A stretch of 64,000 bases of DNA from contig NZ_JARFIK010000001.1 of NCBI RefSeq assembly GCF_029076695.1, positions 62,001 through 126,000 on the forward strand, written 5' to 3'. Each line of letters begins with the position of its first letter. The first letter of the stretch is position 1. The notes below the pieces were generated by a model. It saw only the letters and a program-made list of their open reading frames with translations. It searched no databases and was not told the DNA's origin. The DNA is from Adlercreutzia equolifaciens. Lineage in GTDB: Bacteria > Actinomycetota > Coriobacteriia > Coriobacteriales > Eggerthellaceae. This document shows positions 56,079 to 64,000 of the stretch, one piece after another. The translations under genes and the position numbers were made by a program.

Positions 56079-57971
56079 ATGACTACGCACGAACAAGACT
56101 GCCGCCATCCGGAATCGGGAGGCCTGAACCGTCGCGACTTCCTCAAGGGAGCTGCCTTTACGGGCGCTGCCGCCTTGGCAGCAGGCGCCCTTGGCGCCTG
56201 CTCGCCTCAAAGCGACGCCGGCAGTGCCGCGGCCGAGGAATCGCTACCTGGCACGGGCGCGGGATCCGAATGGGGCACCTTCGACGAGAACGGCAAATTC
56301 ACCCCGTCGTTCCTCGCCGACCCCGAGCCCATCGACGAATCCGCCATCAAAGAGACCTTCGATGCTGAAATCGTCGTCGTAGGCCTGGGCCTCACGGGCC
56401 TTTCCGCCGCCCGCGAGGCCATTGAGCAGGGCGCCGACGTGTTTGTCATCGAAAAGGGCGAGACGCACCACGTGCATTCGCACCAGTTCCACGCCATCAA
56501 TTCCGAGGCGCAGAAGAAAGCGGGTTACGAAATTTCCGATGAGGAAATTGATGCCCTGGTGGACCAGGTTATGAGCGATCACCGCGAGCGCGTAGACCGC
56601 CGCATGTGGTCCTACCTGCTTCATCACTGTGGCGAGGACTTCGACTGGTATCTGTCCGCCTGCCCGCACACCATCGTCAACCCCAACGAGACCGTCGGCG
56701 AGACCGAGCTGGACGCTTACGCGCTCATCAACAATTGCACTGCCGGTCTGGCGGCCATTGTCGGACGCTATTTCGACGACGTCAGCGAGGAGCGCATGGA
56801 GGCCGTGCGCGCCGGCGAACCCTATGTCGTGCCTTTCAACAAGCCGCTCAACCCCAACTGGGACTTCGCCGACGAGCGCTATCCCATGTCGGCAGGTGTG
56901 GTGCAGGTAGAGCCCACCCATGCAAAGGTAGGCGATGCGGTGGCCAAGATCATCGAGGAAAACGCACGGGTGAATTACGCTTGCTGGGCCAAGCGTCTTG
57001 TGCAAGATGAATCCGGGCGCGTAACCGGCGTGATTTACGCCGATGTCGACGACAACCTGTATCAGGTGAATGCATCCAAGGGCGTCATTTTGGGCACGGG
57101 CGATTACGGCGGAAACCAGCAGATGATCCAGTACTACATGCCCCGCGTTCTGGAGGATGGCGAATGGCTCGGCTGGCCCGACACCGACGCGAAGGGCAAC
57201 GTCACCAATGTCGGCGAGGGCCTGCAGATGGCCCACTGGGTCGGCGCACGCACCGATTACGCCCATGCCTTCCCCAACGATCACTACGGCGGATCTCTGG
57301 GCTGCGACCCTCTGCTGTTCGTCGACGGATCCGGCGAGCGCTTCATGAACGAGGATGTCACTGGCGAGATCATCGGCGAGAAGGTAACACGGGTGAACGG
57401 ACGCTGCATTTGGCAGATTTTCGACGACAACTACCCCGACCAAATTTCCCATATGCCCGTTGGCCATCGCTGCTATTGGCAGGTTGTGGACAACTTCGAC
57501 GACATTCCCATGGGACTGTTCCTCGATCCCATCGGTATGATCACGCGCAGCGAGGTGGAAGCCATGACGCCCTGCATCTGCAACTCCATCGAGGAGCTGG
57601 CCGAGGCCATGGAGGTGCCGGCCGACACGCTGAAGGCCACCATTGACCGCTACAACGAGCTGTGCGACAAGGGCGTCGATGAGGATTTCGGAAAGCGTGC
57701 TGACCGCATGAACCCCGTCAAGCAGCCGCCGTTCTATGCGGCCAAGATGCCGACCCTGGGCTATCAGACCTTCTACGGCAGCGTGTGCTGCGACTACAAC
57801 ATGCATGCGGTGGACATGAACAACGAGCCCATTCCTGGCCTGTACGTAGGCGGCACTATCATGGGCAGCCGATTCTGGCACATCTACCCCAACACCACCA
57901 TGGGCATGAACCATGCCGGGGCCCTGTGCTACGGACGACTGGCTGCCAAGAACGCTGTGGCCGGCATCTAG
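56079..57971 (+). CDS. Tat-exported FAD-binding lipoprotein, fumarate reductase family (second copy)
   Basis: A 630-residue enzyme. The Tat motif (LNRRDFLKG) and lipobox (LGAC, about residue 39) predict folded export and lipid anchoring. The FAD fold begins with 'EIVVVGLGLTGLSAAREAIE' (about 101-120), where GLGLTG replaces the usual GAGxxG. The C-terminus has 'PGLYVGGTIMGSRFW' and 'TTMGMNHAGALCYGRLAAKN'. No heme or FMN domain is present. It shares the family and layout with the protein at 46547 but has about 65 more residues. The neighbouring transporter and regulator suggest an amino-acid-like or amine substrate. ATG follows AAGGAGG by ten bases. Confidence 0.87.
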   Translation: MTTHEQDCRHPESGGLNRRDFLKGAAFTGAAALAAGALGACSPQSDAGSAAAEESLPGTGAGSEWGTFDENGKFTPSFLADPEPIDESAIKETFDAEIVVVGLGLTGLSAAREAIEQGADVFVIEKGETHHVHSHQFHAINSEAQKKAGYEISDEEIDALVDQVMSDHRERVDRRMWSYLLHHCGEDFDWYLSACPHTIVNPNETVGETELDAYALINNCTAGLAAIVGRYFDDVSEERMEAVRAGEPYVVPFNKPLNPNWDFADERYPMSAGVVQVEPTHAKVGDAVAKIIEENARVNYACWAKRLVQDESGRVTGVIYADVDDNLYQVNASKGVILGTGDYGGNQQMIQYYMPRVLEDGEWLGWPDTDAKGNVTNVGEGLQMAHWVGARTDYAHAFPNDHYGGSLGCDPLLFVDGSGERFMNEDVTGEIIGEKVTRVNGRCIWQIFDDNYPDQISHMPVGHRCYWQVVDNFDDIPMGLFLDPIGMITRSEVEAMTPCICNSIEELAEAMEVPADTLKATIDRYNELCDKGVDEDFGKRADRMNPVKQPPFYAAKMPTLGYQTFYGSVCCDYNMHAVDMNNEPIPGLYVGGTIMGSRFWHIYPNTTMGMNHAGALCYGRLAAKNAVAGI

Positions 57972-58027
57972 ACACGCCATCCAGGCGCAGAGGCATTCTT
58001 CAGCGGCGGAGACCCTCCCCTTCCGCC

Positions 58028-58067
58028 AAGCGGCCCCGCAGGACAACCTGCGGGGCCGCTTCTTTCT
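58028..58067 (+). terminator. Rho-independent terminator after the second flavin reductase
   Basis: A 15-bp perfect stem (AAGCGGCCCCGCAGG and complement) with four-base loop, then CTTTCT. Confidence 0.85.
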
Positions 58068-58146
58068 GCTAGTGGTTCGACTCTTTGAGCAGCTGGGGCG
58101 ATACGTCCTGCCGCATGCCGCCCGTTCGATCTCGGATGCACTGTCC

Positions 58147-59577
58147 CTACACGTTGGCCTCCACCACGGCGGCGATGGCCTCGGCGTGGGCTTGGGCAGC
58201 GGCGGGGTCCACCGCTTCCACCATGACGCGCACCACAGGCTCGGTGCCGCTGGGACGCAGGAGCACGCGGCCGTCGTTGCCCAGAGCTTCTTCGGCCGCG
58301 GCTACGGCTGCGGCAACGGCCTCGTTGCCGTCCACGGCGTGCTTGTCCTTCACGCGCACGTTAATGAGCGTCTGAGGAATCTTCTCCATCACCTGAATAG
58401 CCTCGTCCACCGGCTTGCCGCTGCGCAGCACGGCTGCCAAGAACTGACAGGCCGTCATGAGACCATCGCCCGTGGAGTTGTGGTCGAGCATGATCATGTG
58501 ACCCGACTGCTCGCCGCCAATGGAGAAGCCGTGCTCGCGCATGGCCTCCAGCACGTAGCGGTCACCCACCTTGGTCTGCACCACTTCGATGCCCGCGGCC
58601 TTCATGGCGCGCACGAAACCGAAGTTGGCCATGACGGTGGATACCACGGTGTTGCCGGCCAGGACCCCGCGCTCCATCATGTCCAGAGCGCATACGGCTT
58701 CTACCATGTCGCCATCCACCTCAATGCCCGTGGGGGTCATGAGCATGACGCGATCGGCATCGCCGTCGTGGGCAATGCCCACATCGGCGCCGCTTTCCGC
58801 CATAAGCGTGCGCAGCGGCTCAAGGTGGGTAGAGCCGCACTGCACATTAATGTCGCAGCCATTGTAGTCGTCGTTAATGACCAGCACCTCGGCGCCCAGA
58901 CGACGCAGGGCCTCGGGGCTCGTCAGGCACGAGGCGCCATGGCCCGTGTCCAGGGCAATGCGCAGGCCCTCGAAGGAGATGCCCTGATCTTGGATGGACT
59001 TCACCACGTGATCGATGTAGATTTCGCAGCCCTGCTCCAGCGGGATGGCCACACCAAGCGCGCCACCCGAGGGCATGGCAATCTCGGAGGCCACGTAGCC
59101 GACCGCCTCGGCCGGCTGGCCCTCCTCGGCCGCTATCTGCGCGGCGGCATCGGCGGCAATGCGGGCGCTTTCCACTTGGCCCTCCAGACCGCCCGCCGCA
59201 ATGAACGCCTCGATGTTGTCCTCTACCGCATCGGGTAGCTTGTAGCCCTGGGAGTCGAACAGCTTGATGCCGTTGTACTCAGGCGGGTTATGCGAAGCAG
59301 AAATGACGGCACCGCCAGCGGCCTTCATCTCGCGCACCAGCAGCGCCACGCCCGGCGTGGGAATGACCCCGGCCAGCAGCGCCGTGCCACCCGCGCTCGT
59401 AATGCCGGCCACCAGAGCCGCCTCCAGCATGTCGCCAGACAGGCGCGTGTCGCGTCCCACCACAATGGACTTCCCCAAAAACGTAGCGGCAGCTTGCCCC
59501 AATCGGTAGGCCAGTTCGCAGGTCAGCTCCACATTGGCGACGCCGCGAACGCCGTCGGTTCCAAACAGTCGGGCCAT
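58147..59577 (-). CDS. glmM: Phosphoglucosamine mutase (GlmM)
   Basis: A 476-residue enzyme that interconverts glucosamine-6-P and glucosamine-1-P for cell-wall precursor synthesis. It starts MARLFGTDGVRGVAN, has the phosphoserine loop 'VISASHNPPEYNGIK' (about 97-111), metal-binding 'GIAHDGDADRVM' and the phosphate-binding 'LLRPSGTEPVVRVM' near the end. It is slightly longer than typical (about 445-450). AAGGA lies upstream of the ATG; the open frame further upstream overlaps hisE and was not used. Confidence 0.95.
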   Translation of the reverse strand: MARLFGTDGVRGVANVELTCELAYRLGQAAATFLGKSIVVGRDTRLSGDMLEAALVAGITSAGGTALLAGVIPTPGVALLVREMKAAGGAVISASHNPPEYNGIKLFDSQGYKLPDAVEDNIEAFIAAGGLEGQVESARIAADAAAQIAAEEGQPAEAVGYVASEIAMPSGGALGVAIPLEQGCEIYIDHVVKSIQDQGISFEGLRIALDTGHGASCLTSPEALRRLGAEVLVINDDYNGCDINVQCGSTHLEPLRTLMAESGADVGIAHDGDADRVMLMTPTGIEVDGDMVEAVCALDMMERGVLAGNTVVSTVMANFGFVRAMKAAGIEVVQTKVGDRYVLEAMREHGFSIGGEQSGHMIMLDHNSTGDGLMTACQFLAAVLRSGKPVDEAIQVMEKIPQTLINVRVKDKHAVDGNEAVAAAVAAAEEALGNDGRVLLRPSGTEPVVRVMVEAVDPAAAQAHAEAIAAVVEANV

Positions 59578-59680
59578 AGTTGCATCCTTATCTTTCGTCA
59601 GCTTCAGCGGGATAAAACAAGCAATGCCGTCCGCAAAATCCGTGGCCGCACCACGCTCCAGGACGGCGGCATCACAGCAG

Positions 59681-60187
59681 CTATCTGCCGCGATTGACAT
59701 GTTCGGGCCGCAGGCGAACCATACCCTCATGAAGAGCAATCTCGTCCTCGGCCATGCGGGCGTTCATTTCAGCCGCCAGCTCGTCCATCGAAATGCCGTA
59801 GCGCTCAAGCACCACCATCAGGTGGTACACCACATCAGCTGCCTCGTAGCGCAGATGGTTCACGGCCTCGTCGTACTCCGGCGGAAGCTGCACGGAAAGC
59901 TCGTCGGGCTCCACTGGGCGCCCCGCCCCACTTTCGAAGGCAAGGGCCGCCGCCACCGACGAGGTCGCCCAGCTTTCCACGTCCTTGGCCGCCAAGGCCA
60001 CCTCCCCCGACTCCTCCATCACTTTCTTGAGTACCTTGTCGGGCGACGCGGTAAGCAGTCGATAGGTGTAGCTTTCCTCCCCCGCATTGCGGCGCGCGGT
60101 GATGGTGGCCGCCAGCACCTCAAGGGACGTGCCAATTTGGGACGCAGGAGCCTCCTCGCCCTCGGGCACATAGATTTTCTTGGTCAT
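59681..60187 (-). CDS. hisE: Phosphoribosyl-ATP pyrophosphatase (HisE)
   Basis: A 168-residue MazG-like NTP pyrophosphohydrolase of histidine synthesis. The metal-binding helices are 'SPDKVLKKVMEESGEVALAA' (about 48-67) and 'HLRYEAADVVYHLMVVLERY' (about 111-130). HisE alone is usually 90-110 residues; here there is an N-terminal extension and a Pro/Ala-rich insertion between the two helix pairs. No other his gene is nearby. It precedes glmM by 103 bases on the same strand. The ribosome site is weak. Confidence 0.88.
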   Translation of the reverse strand: MTKKIYVPEGEEAPASQIGTSLEVLAATITARRNAGEESYTYRLLTASPDKVLKKVMEESGEVALAAKDVESWATSSVAAALAFESGAGRPVEPDELSVQLPPEYDEAVNHLRYEAADVVYHLMVVLERYGISMDELAAEMNARMAEDEIALHEGMVRLRPEHVNRGR

Positions 60188-60287
60188 GAAGTTCGCTTTC
60201 GCTCTGCGTTGACGTTGCGCCCTAGTTTACCGCATTCTGCCCCGTTCCCCTGCGGCGCGCCCGTTTCCCCAGAGCTTCCCCAGGCAC

Positions 60288-60318
60288 GAAAAAGGGGCGG
60301 TCCTCGGACCGCCCCTTT
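60288..60318 (-). terminator. Rho-independent terminator of rpoC
   Basis: A 13-bp stem (AAAGGGGCGGTCC and complement) with a very short loop and T-run on the minus strand, about 50 bases after the rpoC stop. Confidence 0.88.
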
Positions 60319-60366
60319 CTGGGTGACGCATCAGGTTGCCCATCCCAAAGAACGGGCGGAACAGCC

Positions 60367-64000
<3,634 letters not shown>

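Overview
This GC-rich window is a bacterial chromosome segment that best fits the Coriobacteriia, family Eggerthellaceae (Adlercreutzia, Gordonibacter or Eggerthella-like). This is inferred from gene content, not from a database search: a Tat-exported molybdopterin reductase module, two Tat-exported lipoprotein flavin reductases, three membrane-embedded LuxR-type regulators of the kind common in gut Eggerthellaceae, LPxTG-like surface proteins, and Ala-rich linkers in many proteins. No phage, insertion sequence or CRISPR array was seen.

Layout. 1-7 kb: the start of clpC behind a CIRCE-like operator, a voltage-gated K+ channel, lysS (with a C-terminal tRNA-binding domain), greA and tatA on the minus strand, then an OFA-type MFS transporter and a small zincin on the plus strand. 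7-18.3 kb: a molybdenum reductase operon (an unknown protein, catalytic subunit, 4Fe-4S subunit, membrane anchor, chaperone, NapG-like and NapH-like proteins) facing a divergent membrane LuxR regulator across an operator-rich gap. 18.4-19.7 kb: a hicAB toxin-antitoxin pair, a dispersed repeat, and tRNA-Pro(CGG) beside a duplicated 3' tRNA scar. 19.7-32.6 kb: a thioesterase, two flippase-like membrane paralogues and three large surface proteins. 32.7-42.7 kb: an ATP-grasp protein and DUF4430 lipoprotein behind a cobalamin riboswitch, a stand-alone AICAR transformylase and archaeal-type IMP cyclohydrolase (PurO) behind a ZTP riboswitch, a DUF4143 ATPase, a sortase-purM-purN-xdhC run and a 38-residue membrane protein. 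42.9-52.4 kb: a double-domain PPK2, a LuxR regulator with a divergent flavin reductase, PPK1, a SugE-like exporter and a B3/B4-domain protein. 53-58 kb: an NSS transporter, LuxR regulator and second flavin reductase. 58-64 kb: glmM, hisE and the 3' part of rpoC.

How the genes connect. Three modules pair an exported reductase with a membrane LuxR regulator, and each has its own inverted-repeat operator candidate nearby; TatA supports export of these enzymes. The last purine steps are split between purN/purM in one operon and purO/AICAR transformylase in another that senses the intermediate ZMP/ZTP. Two polyphosphate enzymes (PPK1 and a PPK2-type phosphotransferase) suggest active polyphosphate metabolism. 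The most unexpected single observation is an alpha-CTD-like DNA-binding fold at the C-terminus of the RNA polymerase beta' subunit.
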